Source: Nitrospinaceae bacterium (GTDB taxonomy: Bacteria; Nitrospinota; Nitrospinia; Nitrospinales; VA-1). From it: 14,819 bases of DNA. Positions 6,264 through 13,538 of the stretch are shown one piece after another (position 1 is the stretch's first letter; each line of letters opens with the position of its first letter). The stretch lies in the NCBI GenBank assembly GCA_029261675.1, contig JAJDBA010000083.1, forward strand, positions 1 to 14,819. The letters are read 5' to 3'. The notes below the pieces were generated by a model, which saw nothing but the letters and a program-made list of their open reading frames with translations, was not told where the DNA came from and did not search any database. The translations under genes and the position numbers were made by a program.

Positions 6264-7970
6264 TTATTCGTGTGTAGGTGTATTTTCAGACATATTGATG
6301 GTGAGTTGGCTAAAGGGAATCGTTAGGTTATTTTCGTTGCAGATTTGAACCAGGGCGGTTTGAATTTCCCGTCGGTTTTCTTCGTAGCGGTCAGCGGATT
6401 TTCCGTCTGCGTGAACGATAATCATCAAATTCAGTGAACTAGCTGCCGGGTTGTCGAACCGGACTTCTAGAAAAGTGAAATCTGGAGAATCTCCTGTGAA
6501 AAATTTGGCGAGAATATTTTTTAATCCATTCTCAATGAGTTTGGGGATCTCTTCACCAATTCTGTCTTGCACTTTATAATCCAGGCCCAGTTCGATGCAG
6601 TAACGAAATCCTGCTGAGATATTCAGGGGCGAATGACTCATAAATTCTGTCGTTGAATAATATTTTAGTGATTCTCCTTTCATACGAAGTACAACTTGCT
6701 CAAGGGTTTGATGTTGTACGCATCCGTAAGAGCCGTCATTTAGAATTACCCAGTCATTTACTTTAGTGGGGAACCAAGGTTCGCCTTCGACTACAGGACG
6801 AGAATGTTTATCAATCAAATCTCGGACCGGGAGTCTAAGCTCTCCGCCTTGTAGGTTTTCATTAACCAGGATTGCACTTAAGCCTATATCCCTTATAAGC
6901 CAGGGGACATTGTTCCAAATAAATCTTTCCCCTTCACGAACTGTTCCAAGGTTAACAATCAGTTTTATTTCCTGGATAAAGGTTGGAAGGTATTGCCGTG
7001 ATGTCCATGCAACCAGCAAAAGAATCATGACTATTAGGCTGATTAAAAGCCAGTCATTGAAAAAATAGAGACAGGCCAGACCTACTAACAAACAAATAAT
7101 AAGAATAAAAATATTATAAGCAGCGCTAAAAAGTTTGCCGAAGGCAGGGCTCATCTGGGCAAACAGGTTAAGCCGCAAGATCCATCTTCGAAGTCGGCTG
7201 AGTAGCCACCACAAGCTGGAAAAGGTTGCAAGGGTTATCAGTAAATTTTTACCTCTGTTTTTAAAAAAATCTTTGATCTGATGTTTTGCAGTATCAAGAA
7301 GTGATTCATCGGATGAAAGAATCTCTTTCAAATCGTTTTTGGCTTCTTCAAGGTTCAGGCGAGTTAGCTCAGGATCATATTTGTTTTTCAATAAAGCTAA
7401 TCGGGAAAGATAACGTTTTTCTTCTGCTTTGGAAGGGGTGCTCAGGATCTTCTGGTTTTTTTCGAGATTAATCAGATTTTGGGATGCCTCTTTATGTATA
7501 GCGAGCGTGTTTTCCAGCGAAACAATACGCTTTTTTAAAAAATCGACCTTGCGAGGTTTTTCAGTGAGATCGCGAATAGCCTGTAGAAGGGGGGCTGTAA
7601 TATCTTCGAGTTGTTTGGTCCAAGGAGATTTTTCCTTTTTCTTTAGAGAGCTATCTTCTAAAGACAAGTTGGTTGCTCTCGAATCGAAGTTCAGATTTAA
7701 GCGGTCAATCTGTGTTTGCAGGTCTATTATTTTCTGCAGATTTTCTTTGGTCTCGGATTTTTTTCTAAGGGCATCAATTTCCTTCTCAAGAACAATAGTT
7801 TTCTTGGTGATTAAAATCAGGTGCCTCTGAAGTTTTAAATTGATTTCCTCTGAAAATGAAGAAACTGGAATAGAAGTAAAAAATATTAAGAAGGAGGTGA
7901 ATACCAGGCGGGTGAAATGAATATTAGAAAGAAATGTAGATTTTTTCCAAAAGCTCATTGCGGTCTTCAT
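6264..7970 (-). CDS. MscS-family channel-like protein with N-terminal periplasmic coiled coil
   Basis: A large MscS-type protein, probably an inner-membrane mechanosensitive channel or relative. The ATG at 7970 gives 568 residues; a TTG at 8003 would add 11. Neither has a clear ribosome site. Order: signal-like segment (about 22-40); a charged coiled coil (about 42-235, rich in Lys, Glu and Leu) expected in the periplasm; membrane helices near 243-257, 281-304 and 308-322; then a soluble part. That part has two successive Sm-like beta units, from about 344 (REGERFIWNNVPW, closing GGELRLPVRDLI) and about 399 (PWFPTKVNDWVILNDGSYG, closing STTEFM). An alpha/beta C-terminal domain follows (about 452-560: ISAGFRYCIELGLDY, SSLNLMIIV, IPFSQLTIN). 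The Gly/Ala-rich pore helix of E. coli MscS is not visible before the first unit. It sits between argF and tgt on the same strand. Confidence 0.85.
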   Translation of the reverse strand: MKTAMSFWKKSTFLSNIHFTRLVFTSFLIFFTSIPVSSFSEEINLKLQRHLILITKKTIVLEKEIDALRKKSETKENLQKIIDLQTQIDRLNLNFDSRATNLSLEDSSLKKKEKSPWTKQLEDITAPLLQAIRDLTEKPRKVDFLKKRIVSLENTLAIHKEASQNLINLEKNQKILSTPSKAEEKRYLSRLALLKNKYDPELTRLNLEEAKNDLKEILSSDESLLDTAKHQIKDFFKNRGKNLLITLATFSSLWWLLSRLRRWILRLNLFAQMSPAFGKLFSAAYNIFILIICLLVGLACLYFFNDWLLISLIVMILLLVAWTSRQYLPTFIQEIKLIVNLGTVREGERFIWNNVPWLIRDIGLSAILVNENLQGGELRLPVRDLIDKHSRPVVEGEPWFPTKVNDWVILNDGSYGCVQHQTLEQVVLRMKGESLKYYSTTEFMSHSPLNISAGFRYCIELGLDYKVQDRIGEEIPKLIENGLKNILAKFFTGDSPDFTFLEVRFDNPAASSLNLMIIVHADGKSADRYEENRREIQTALVQICNENNLTIPFSQLTINMSENTPTHE

Positions 7971-8020
7971 GTTCGTTATTATTTTTTGTTTGAAGAACTG
8001 CAACTATATCATTGATTTAG

Positions 8021-8920
8021 CTAGGATAACAATGTTTCAAGAATTGCTTTTTGTACATGCAACCTGTTTTCTGCCTGATCGAAAACAATAGAATCTTTTC
8101 CATCTAGAACTTCAGATGTAATTTCCATGCCGCGGTGAGCCGGCAGGCAATGCATGACTAGTGATTTTTTTCCAGTGGCATCTAATAGTTTCTGATTGAT
8201 TTGATAAGGTGCCAGAAGTTTTTCTTTTTTCTCCAGATCGCCAGAATCTCCCATGCTTATCCAAACATCGGTGTAAATAATATCAGCATCTTTTACAGCT
8301 TTTAATGGGTCTTCAAAAAATTCAACCTTCCCATCTCCGCTAAGTGGGGGCAGGGAATCAGGTTTGAAGTCGGGAGGGCAGGCGATAGACAACTCCATTC
8401 CCATCAATGATGCTCCTGTCACCCAGGAATAGGTTACATTATTGTAGTCGCCTACATAGGCTATTTTTATGTTTTCTATTTTCCCGAATTTTTCTTTAAT
8501 TGTAAAAATATCAGCCAGAATCTGGACGGGATGATTTAAATCTGTGAGTCCATTAATAACAGGTATGGTCGCATGCTCTGCTAGATCAATAACTTCCTGA
8601 TGATCATGAGTGCGAATTAAAATTCCATTCAGATAGCGAGAGAGGACTTGCGCGGAATCTTTCAACGTCTCTCCGCGATTCAACTGCAATTGGTCTCCCG
8701 TTAAGAAAAGAGCTTGTCCGCCAAGCTCATACATTCCGACTTCAAATGAAATTCGAGTGCGGGTGGAATGCTTGTTGAAAATCATACCTAGAGATTTACC
8801 TTTTAAAGGAAGATGCTCTATGCCATTCGTTCTTTTTTCTTTTAAGTCCGCTGACATTTCAAAGAGTGTGAGAACTCCTTCGCGGCTAAAGTCGTTTATG
8901 GTTAAAAGGTCTTTTTTCAT
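8021..8920 (-). CDS. argF: Ornithine carbamoyltransferase
   Basis: Condenses carbamoyl phosphate with ornithine to give citrulline in arginine synthesis; a cytoplasmic trimer in the family. The 299 residues are full length. Carbamoyl-phosphate contacts are STRTR (52-56) and HPVQ (130-133). The ornithine side shows GDYNN (157-161), D218 and MGD (223-225), and the catalytic HCLPAHRG (257-264) contains C258. HCLP and the SMG loop fit ornithine rather than acetylornithine or aspartate transcarbamylases. The position usually Gly in GDGNN is Tyr159, a mild variation. The ATG lies 15 bases after the argD stop, with only a weak CGGA ribosome site, so it depends on the argD transcript. The channel gene follows on the same strand. 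Confidence 0.97.
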   Translation of the reverse strand: MKKDLLTINDFSREGVLTLFEMSADLKEKRTNGIEHLPLKGKSLGMIFNKHSTRTRISFEVGMYELGGQALFLTGDQLQLNRGETLKDSAQVLSRYLNGILIRTHDHQEVIDLAEHATIPVINGLTDLNHPVQILADIFTIKEKFGKIENIKIAYVGDYNNVTYSWVTGASLMGMELSIACPPDFKPDSLPPLSGDGKVEFFEDPLKAVKDADIIYTDVWISMGDSGDLEKKEKLLAPYQINQKLLDATGKKSLVMHCLPAHRGMEITSEVLDGKDSIVFDQAENRLHVQKAILETLLS

Positions 8921-8935
8921 AAAAGTATTCCGAAA

Positions 8936-10144
8936 TTATATTTTACTTTTTGATAATCGAAGTAGGCTTTCAGATAAAACAGGCATCAGGCTGCTTATGT
9001 CTTTACGAGAAATATTTAACGGGGGAAGAAAACGCAAAACATTTTGCTGAATGCAATTGATCAGAAAACCCTTTTCCATGCAATCGAGAACAACCTGGGC
9101 TCCTGGTTTTTCAAGTTCTATTGCCAATATCATTCCTTTGCCGCGAACATTTTTGATTATCGAGTGTTGATGCGCTAGTTTTTTCAGGCATTCAGAAAAG
9201 TAGGCTCCTGTTTCTGAAGCCTTTTCTAAAAATCCTTTTCCAGTGATGATTTTTAGGGATGCTAAAGCTGCTGCACAAGCGAGAGGGTTGCCTCCAAACG
9301 TGGCAGCGTGAGTTCCGGGCACGAATGATTTCATAACCCGATTTGTAGCGCCCATGGCACCTATAGCCATCCCGCCTCCCAAGGCCTTCGCGAGAGTCAT
9401 GATATCGGGTTTGGTTTTATATAACTCGTGAGCAAATAATTTCCCAGTTCGCCCAAACCCCGTTTGTACTTCATCGAATATCAATAGCAGGTCATTTTTT
9501 TTGCAGAGTGATTTTAATTCTTTAAGATAGGAAGCATTGGGTACGTTTACACCACCTTCTCCTTGAACGGGTTCTACCAATATGGCACATGTTTTTTTGC
9601 TGATCGTCTTTTTAACTGCTGGGATATTGTTGAATGGCACATATTTAAACCCCGGCAAGAGAGGTTGAAATCCGGTGTGAAATTTTTTCTGGGCAGTTGC
9701 TGACAATGCTCCCATGGACCGTCCGTGAAAGGAATTATGCATTGTTATAATTTCTATGCGGTCTGTATGCCCTTGATCAAATGAAAATTTCCTCGCTAAC
9801 TTTATCGCCGATTCGATGGCCTCGGTGCCACTATTACAAAAGAAAAATTTGTCTGCAAAACAGAGGGATGTGAGTTGTTCCGCTAATTGAGATTGTGGTT
9901 CGATATGATATAAGTTAGAAACATGCAGCAGTTTTTCTGCTTGTTTTTGGATTGCAGAAACAACCGCTGGATGGCAGTGACCCAAGTTGTCAACGGCAAG
10001 ACCGCTCACAAAATCCAAATATTGTTTGCCAGTTTTATCCCATACTTTAGAGCCTTTTCCCCGTACCAATGCAATAGGGTATCGTCCATAAGTTTGGGCA
10101 ACATGTTTTTTCGTTAGTAGGGCAACTTTTTGATTCTTATTCAT
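8936..10144 (-). CDS. argD: Acetylornithine aminotransferase (class III PLP)
   Basis: Converts N-acetylglutamate semialdehyde to N-acetylornithine using glutamate as amino donor; cytoplasmic. The 402 residues match the family. NSGTEA (104-109) binds the PLP phosphate, HNSFHGRSMGALSAT (136-150) is the ArgD-type HGR segment, D224 in IFDEVQTGFGRTGK pairs with the pyridine nitrogen, and K253 in TLAKALGGGMAIGAMGA is the Schiff-base lysine. TFGGNPLACAAALA (282-295) and the C-terminal VLRFLPPLNI (369-378) are also typical. Downstream argF strongly favours arginine synthesis over GABA or succinylornithine aminotransferase roles. It is the first gene of the minus-strand run, so its promoter should lie in 10145-10289. 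No good ribosome site precedes the ATG. Confidence 0.96.
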   Translation of the reverse strand: MNKNQKVALLTKKHVAQTYGRYPIALVRGKGSKVWDKTGKQYLDFVSGLAVDNLGHCHPAVVSAIQKQAEKLLHVSNLYHIEPQSQLAEQLTSLCFADKFFFCNSGTEAIESAIKLARKFSFDQGHTDRIEIITMHNSFHGRSMGALSATAQKKFHTGFQPLLPGFKYVPFNNIPAVKKTISKKTCAILVEPVQGEGGVNVPNASYLKELKSLCKKNDLLLIFDEVQTGFGRTGKLFAHELYKTKPDIMTLAKALGGGMAIGAMGATNRVMKSFVPGTHAATFGGNPLACAAALASLKIITGKGFLEKASETGAYFSECLKKLAHQHSIIKNVRGKGMILAIELEKPGAQVVLDCMEKGFLINCIQQNVLRFLPPLNISRKDISSLMPVLSESLLRLSKSKI

Positions 10145-10289
10145 AAAAATTTAAGAGGAATTGTTAAACCGAAAACTTTATCATAAAAAATAACCGAAAA
10201 GTATAAAAACCTTTGATACTGTTGGATTTATGGAAGAAAATAAAAAATATGCTTTTGTTGCGGTTTCCTAATAGTGTCAGGATGAACTT
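10145..10289. promoter_or_regulatory. Divergent argD / comF control region
   Basis: 145 AT-rich bases between two divergent genes must hold both promoters. For comF, TTGATA (10213-10218), 17 bases, then GAAAAT (10236-10241) is a fair match. For argD, the minus strand has TATACT (10205-10200) without a good -35 partner. The comF ribosome site is CAGGA (10278-10282), 7 bases before its GTG. Individual promoter calls are weak. Confidence 0.35.
10167..10200. repeat. Pair of 9-base direct repeats upstream of argD
   Basis: AACCGAAAA occurs at 10167-10175 and 10192-10200, start to start 25 bases. They are followed by CTTTATCATAAAAA and GTATAAAAA, so similarity extends a little further. They lie 23-56 bases before the argD ATG and could be an operator, but do not resemble the E. 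coli ArgR box, and AT-rich DNA makes chance plausible. Confidence 0.35.
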
Positions 10290-11057
10290 GTGAAAACATC
10301 CCGGTCTGAATTCAAATGGCTTCAAACTGTTTTAAATCTACTTTTTCCGCAAAACTGCATATTTTGTAGCGGAGATAGACGAGAGGGAGGTGAATATCTT
10401 TGCCGTACCTGCTTTAATGATATTGGCCTTATCCATTCTCCAATATGCTTTATTTGTGGAGTTCCAGCGGATATTTCTTATGACTTTCCACAAGATGAAT
10501 TTGTTTGTGGGGTGTGCAGGCAAAGTCCTTATACGTTTGACCGGGCGCGATCGCTGGGCCATTATGATACCGTCCTGCGGCAATTGATCCACCATTTCAA
10601 ATATCAAAAACAGCTGGGTGTGCTATCTGATATTGATTGCTTGCTTGAAAAATATTTCTCCGAATATAAAAAAGAGTACTCGGGGTTAACGGTGTCTCCA
10701 ATTCCGCTCCATTTTAACAAAATGAGGGAGAGGGGATTTGATCAGGCTTTTCTTTTGGCCCGTCAGGTCGCGAGGGTTTTGCATGCTCCCTTGGAAAGTG
10801 CTTTGTTAAAGCGAGTCGCGGTGACCTCTGCGCAAGCAACCAAAACCAAATCAGAAAGAGCGCAAAATATTAAAGGAGCTTTTGAGATAAATCGTCCAGA
10901 ATGGGTCGCAGGGAAAAATGTTTTATTAGTGGATGATGTATTTACAACCGGGGCAACGGCAAATGAGGCCGCAAAAATATTAAAGAAGGCGGGTGCAGGA
11001 AAAGTTTATATTTTTACTCTGGGGCGAGTGGTCGTAGGAAAAGGCCTGGACAGGTAG
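10290..11057 (+). CDS. comF: ComF family protein (phosphoribosyltransferase-like, zinc-finger N-terminus)
   Basis: ComF/GntX-type protein; in naturally competent bacteria it acts in the cytoplasm on incoming single-stranded DNA. The 255 residues are the usual length. The N-terminus carries four CxxC pairs: C23/C26, C38/C41, C53/C56 and C73/C76, fitting zinc binding. The family signature RERGFDQA (147-154) follows SPIPLHFNKM, and VLLVDDVFTTGAT (211-223) is the PRPP-binding loop of the PRTase fold. The start is GTG at 10290, with CAGGA 7 bases upstream. It diverges from argD and is followed 40 bases later by a methyltransferase-like gene, probably on the same transcript. No other competence gene is in the window, so DNA uptake is not shown. 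Confidence 0.93.
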   Translation: MKTSRSEFKWLQTVLNLLFPQNCIFCSGDRREGGEYLCRTCFNDIGLIHSPICFICGVPADISYDFPQDEFVCGVCRQSPYTFDRARSLGHYDTVLRQLIHHFKYQKQLGVLSDIDCLLEKYFSEYKKEYSGLTVSPIPLHFNKMRERGFDQAFLLARQVARVLHAPLESALLKRVAVTSAQATKTKSERAQNIKGAFEINRPEWVAGKNVLLVDDVFTTGATANEAAKILKKAGAGKVYIFTLGRVVVGKGLDR

Positions 11058-11097
11058 CTGATAAAATTGATTGGTATTATAGGGGAATTAAAGAAAC

Positions 11098-11802
11098 ATG
11101 GATGAGGCAGCTAAAACAAAAAAAATACGTGGCCCGGAGTTTTTAGAAAAATATTTATCCGGAAAAGTTATAGATATTGGTTGTGGAGACGACCTGGTTG
11201 TTCCTAACGCAACCCCTTTCGATCAAGAACAAGGTAATGCCCAGAATATTTTGGAATATCTCAGTCCGAATACATTTGATTGTGTTCATAGCAGTCATTC
11301 CTTAGAGCATATGAGAGATGTGCCGAAGGCATTGGAACAATGGTGGCAACTGGTAAAGCCCGGTGGGGTGATGGTTATTGTTGTTCCTGATGAAGATTTA
11401 TATGAACAGGGTGTTTGGCCGAGTTTATTCAATCGCGATCATTCTGCAACTTTTCGGTTGAATAAAGCAGACTCATGGTCTCCCGTTTCTTATGACTTGG
11501 GTGAAATATGTTCTGCTCTGCCGAGTGCCGAAGTGATTTCTCTGGAACAACAGGACGTTGGATACGATCACTCCCTAAAGAGTCATGGGTTGGGAAGGCG
11601 GGGGAAGTTTTTCATGCGTCTGAACCGCTCTATTATTAAGAGGCTGAACAGGAAACAAGAATTTCTTGCGAAACTGGGATTGAATTCCCAGTCACTAAAA
11701 TACAAAGTCAATTTAATATCCGTAAAGCTCGGAGCTCTGATTGATCAAACATTAGAAGACGCCGTGGCGCAAATTCAAATTGTTTTGCGAAAGAAAGATT
11801 AA
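11098..11802 (+). CDS. SAM-dependent methyltransferase-like protein, compact type
   Basis: 234 residues. Motif I is VIDIGCGDD (24-32). The next acid, D42 in PFDQEQGNA, follows very closely, so the stretch between motif I and the core strand FDCVHSSHSLEHM (60-72) is only about 27 residues, against roughly 40-50 in typical enzymes. The core continues with LVKPGGVMVIVVPDEDLYEQG (85-105) and FNRDHSATFR (111-120). HSLEH followed by LVKPGG marks the methyltransferase-11-like group. The C-terminal 70 residues are basic and helical (RLNRSIIKRLNRKQ, 177-190) and unlike the core. The target cannot be read from sequence; similar compact proteins are often met near polysaccharide genes, but none are here. 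The ATG at 11098 has AAAGAA just upstream and AGGGG about 13 bases away. A terminator follows directly. Confidence 0.8.
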   Translation: MDEAAKTKKIRGPEFLEKYLSGKVIDIGCGDDLVVPNATPFDQEQGNAQNILEYLSPNTFDCVHSSHSLEHMRDVPKALEQWWQLVKPGGVMVIVVPDEDLYEQGVWPSLFNRDHSATFRLNKADSWSPVSYDLGEICSALPSAEVISLEQQDVGYDHSLKSHGLGRRGKFFMRLNRSIIKRLNRKQEFLAKLGLNSQSLKYKVNLISVKLGALIDQTLEDAVAQIQIVLRKKD

Positions 11803-11806
11803 TATT

Positions 11807-11828
11807 TCCGAGCCTTCTCGGATTTTTT
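11807..11828 (+). terminator. Intrinsic terminator after the compact methyltransferase gene
   Basis: A perfect 6-base-pair stem, TCCGAG / CTCGGA, with a CCTT loop is followed at once by six T (11823-11828), 4 bases after the stop. It ends plus-strand transcription and overlaps the stop codon of convergent nhaD. Read on the minus strand there is no T-run, so it is one-directional. Confidence 0.85.
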
Positions 11829-13164
11829 ATCTGAGAGAACTCGTTACGAAATACCAACACACTATGCTTCCTGCATACCCCAGGAAAATTACAGGCGCCC
11901 ACTTTAAGTGAGACATGAAATTGTAATTTGCTTTTTCAACTCCCATAACGGCGACTCCCGCTGCTGAGCCTACAGAAAGCAGGCTGCCACCTGTTCCGGC
12001 GGTTAGCGTAATCAGTAGCCATTGGTCGAGCCCCATAGTCGGATCCATCTTTAGAACGGCGAACATGACAGGGATATTGTCAACAATAGCGGAAAGTAAC
12101 CCCACTATAACATTTGAGTAGGTCGGTCCCAGGTTGCCGTACATGCTTTCGCTGGCGAGAGCAAGATACCCGATATATTGTAAAGCACCCACGGCTGTTA
12201 GAACGCCAAAGAAAAATAGAAGCGTATCGAATTCGACTTGTTCTACTTTTGCGAAGATATCAAACCGAGGCCGGTCTCTTCTTTCTTCTGTGATGCCCAT
12301 TTTTCTGAGGTGTCTCAGTTCGCCCCAGCGTTTTAAATAATAACCTTTGATCATCAAGAGACCGAGGCCAAACATCATTCCCATGAATGGAGGAAGATGC
12401 AGGAACTGATGAAAAGAAACCGCCGTGGCAACAGTGAAAATTCCCAAGAAAATGATGACCTTGGCGCCGGCTTTCATTAGAACCTCTTCTTTGTCAGGTT
12501 CAGGTTTTTCATCAGGGACAAAGAAATACATGATCGTTGCAGGAATGAGCCAGTTCACAATCGATGGAAGTACGAGATAAGAAAACTCCAGAGTTTGTAC
12601 TTTTCCAGATGTCCACACCATAAGAGTTGTAATGTCGCCAAACGGACTCCATGCACCCCCCGCGTTAGCGGCTACAATAATGTTTACAAATGCAGGAACA
12701 ATGAACTTGCCATTGCCATTACTTACTGCCAGCGCAACAGTAGCCATTAGCAAGGCGCTTGTCAGATTGTCAGCAAGTGGTGAAAGCAGAAATGTAATTA
12801 ACCCTGTAGCCCAAAAAAGTTTTTTAAATCCCAATCCCTTTTTTAGCAGCCACGCGCGCAGAGATTTGAATACGTTTCTCTCGTCTAGTGTGTTGATGTA
12901 GGTCATAGCCACAAGCAAAAAGAAAAAGAGCTCACCAATTTCTGCAATCAACTCTTTGACAAAATGATGGGCGCTATGTTGCGGATCATGCGTTCCATGT
13001 TGCGCTTCATAAATACCGATCAAAGCCCACATGAAACAACCGATTAAAATAACCGGTTTTGATTTCCTCATATGAATTTGCTCTTCGAAGATGACAAGGG
13101 TATATGCCAAACAAAAGCAAATCAGAGAAACATAACCGACCCATGTGACTGTTAGACTGTGCAT
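11827..13164 (-). CDS. nhaD: NhaD-family Na+/H+ antiporter
   Basis: Integral membrane antiporter expected to expel Na+ (or Li+) in exchange for H+, helping pH and salt balance. The 445 residues hold about 12 hydrophobic segments. Ion-transporter family hallmarks appear in both halves: LSPLADNLTSALL (127-139) with D132 and N133, and LLSAIVDNIPVMF (356-368) with D362 and N363, the paired inverted-topology sites. ANAGGAWSPFGDITTLMVW (166-184) with D177 and AGTGGSLLSVGSAAGVAVMG (389-408) are diagnostic of NhaD. A His-rich periplasmic-looking loop (AQHGTHDPQHSAHH, 54-67) may sense pH, which is inference. The start is ATG at 13164, with AGGA 7 bases upstream. It is single on the minus strand, its end overlaps the terminator of the convergent neighbour, and it diverges from ispA. 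Confidence 0.94.
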   Translation of the reverse strand: MHSLTVTWVGYVSLICFCLAYTLVIFEEQIHMRKSKPVILIGCFMWALIGIYEAQHGTHDPQHSAHHFVKELIAEIGELFFFLLVAMTYINTLDERNVFKSLRAWLLKKGLGFKKLFWATGLITFLLSPLADNLTSALLMATVALAVSNGNGKFIVPAFVNIIVAANAGGAWSPFGDITTLMVWTSGKVQTLEFSYLVLPSIVNWLIPATIMYFFVPDEKPEPDKEEVLMKAGAKVIIFLGIFTVATAVSFHQFLHLPPFMGMMFGLGLLMIKGYYLKRWGELRHLRKMGITEERRDRPRFDIFAKVEQVEFDTLLFFFGVLTAVGALQYIGYLALASESMYGNLGPTYSNVIVGLLSAIVDNIPVMFAVLKMDPTMGLDQWLLITLTAGTGGSLLSVGSAAGVAVMGVEKANYNFMSHLKWAPVIFLGYAGSIVCWYFVTSSLR

Positions 13165-13220
13165 ACTGGGATCCTATTTTTTTAAAGAAATTTAAAGGCG
13201 GAAACTGGTAACCGCGCGAA

Positions 13221-13248
13221 AGTATCTGCCTTATAAAAAGTTTTTCAA
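13221..13248 (-). promoter_or_regulatory. Candidate nhaD promoter
   Basis: On the minus strand, TTGAAA (13248-13243) is separated by 16 bases from GATACT (13226-13221). The -35 matches 5 of 6 consensus bases and the -10 matches 4. Transcription would begin near 13214, giving a leader of about 50 bases before the nhaD ATG, which has its own AGGA site. Confidence 0.5.
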
Positions 13249-13267
13249 TGAGAATGAATGACAATGA
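13247..13267. repeat. Cluster of four AATGA repeats at the nhaD -35
   Basis: AATGA occurs at 13247, 13253, 13257 and 13263, at steps of 6, 4 and 6 bases. The cluster overlaps and lies just upstream of the candidate nhaD -35. AATGAGAATGA resembles half of a Fur-type hexamer array (GATAAT repeats), but the spacing is imperfect and no mirror half is clear. It may be an operator or activator site. Confidence 0.4.
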
Positions 13268-13301
13268 TATAGAAACATTCAGGGAAATACAAGCGCCAGT
13301 G

Positions 13302-13347
13302 TCTCTCGTTTGTCTGAAGTATAGGGTGTTTCGAGAGGGTTTTTTTT
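13302..13347 (+). terminator. Possible intrinsic terminator or attenuator in the nhaD-ispA gap
   Basis: TCTCTCG (13302-13308) pairs with CGAGAGG (13332-13338; six Watson-Crick pairs plus one T-G wobble). One G and eight T (13340-13347) follow. The 23-base loop is long, so the fold is marginal. No plus-strand gene lies upstream, so it would have to end a short RNA or shield ispA from antisense read-through. Confidence 0.3.
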
Positions 13348-13452
13348 CTGTTTGGTTATGCAAAAGATCGGTGAGGCTAGAGTTTTATAGAAAACAAGGA
13401 AAAGCTTATAAATGAAGTGTTTGCCCGGTAGGGGTGACGTGAACTATTAAAG

Positions 13453-13480
13453 TTGACTGCTGGTGGATATATGGTAATAT
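13453..13480 (+). promoter_or_regulatory. ispA-dxs promoter (extended -10)
   Basis: TTGACT (13453-13458), 16 bases, then TAATAT (13475-13480), preceded by TGG as in an extended -10. Transcription would start near 13487. This lies after the TTG at 13482, so that codon cannot be the ispA start if this promoter is used. Confidence 0.6.
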
Positions 13481-13538
13481 TTTGTTGGATAAGCAGTGCT
13501 ATCGGAAACCTAATAATTGTTTGATTTTGTTGAGTGGT

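Larger units (their letters stand above)
13165..13538. other. 374-base non-coding gap between nhaD and ispA
   Basis: No credible gene is seen here. xseB, often found just before ispA, is absent. From left to right it holds a candidate nhaD promoter, an AATGA repeat cluster, a long-loop hairpin followed by eight T, and a good extended -10 promoter for ispA, each listed separately. Confidence 0.8.

Noticed and set aside
10290..11802. comF plus methyltransferase as a DNA-uptake or restriction-type system
   Set aside because: No other competence gene, endonuclease or DNA-methylase motif (DPPY/NPPY) is present; the methyltransferase resembles small-molecule or sugar enzymes.
13007..13363. 118-codon minus-strand open frame overlapping nhaD
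   Set aside because: It is out of frame with the clear NhaD coding sequence, and its product has no domain or composition expected of a real protein.
13412..13450. 12-codon open frame with AAGGA upstream in the nhaD-ispA gap
   Set aside because: It ends before the ispA promoter, the ribosome site is too far (about 11 bases), and nothing in the peptide suggests a leader function.
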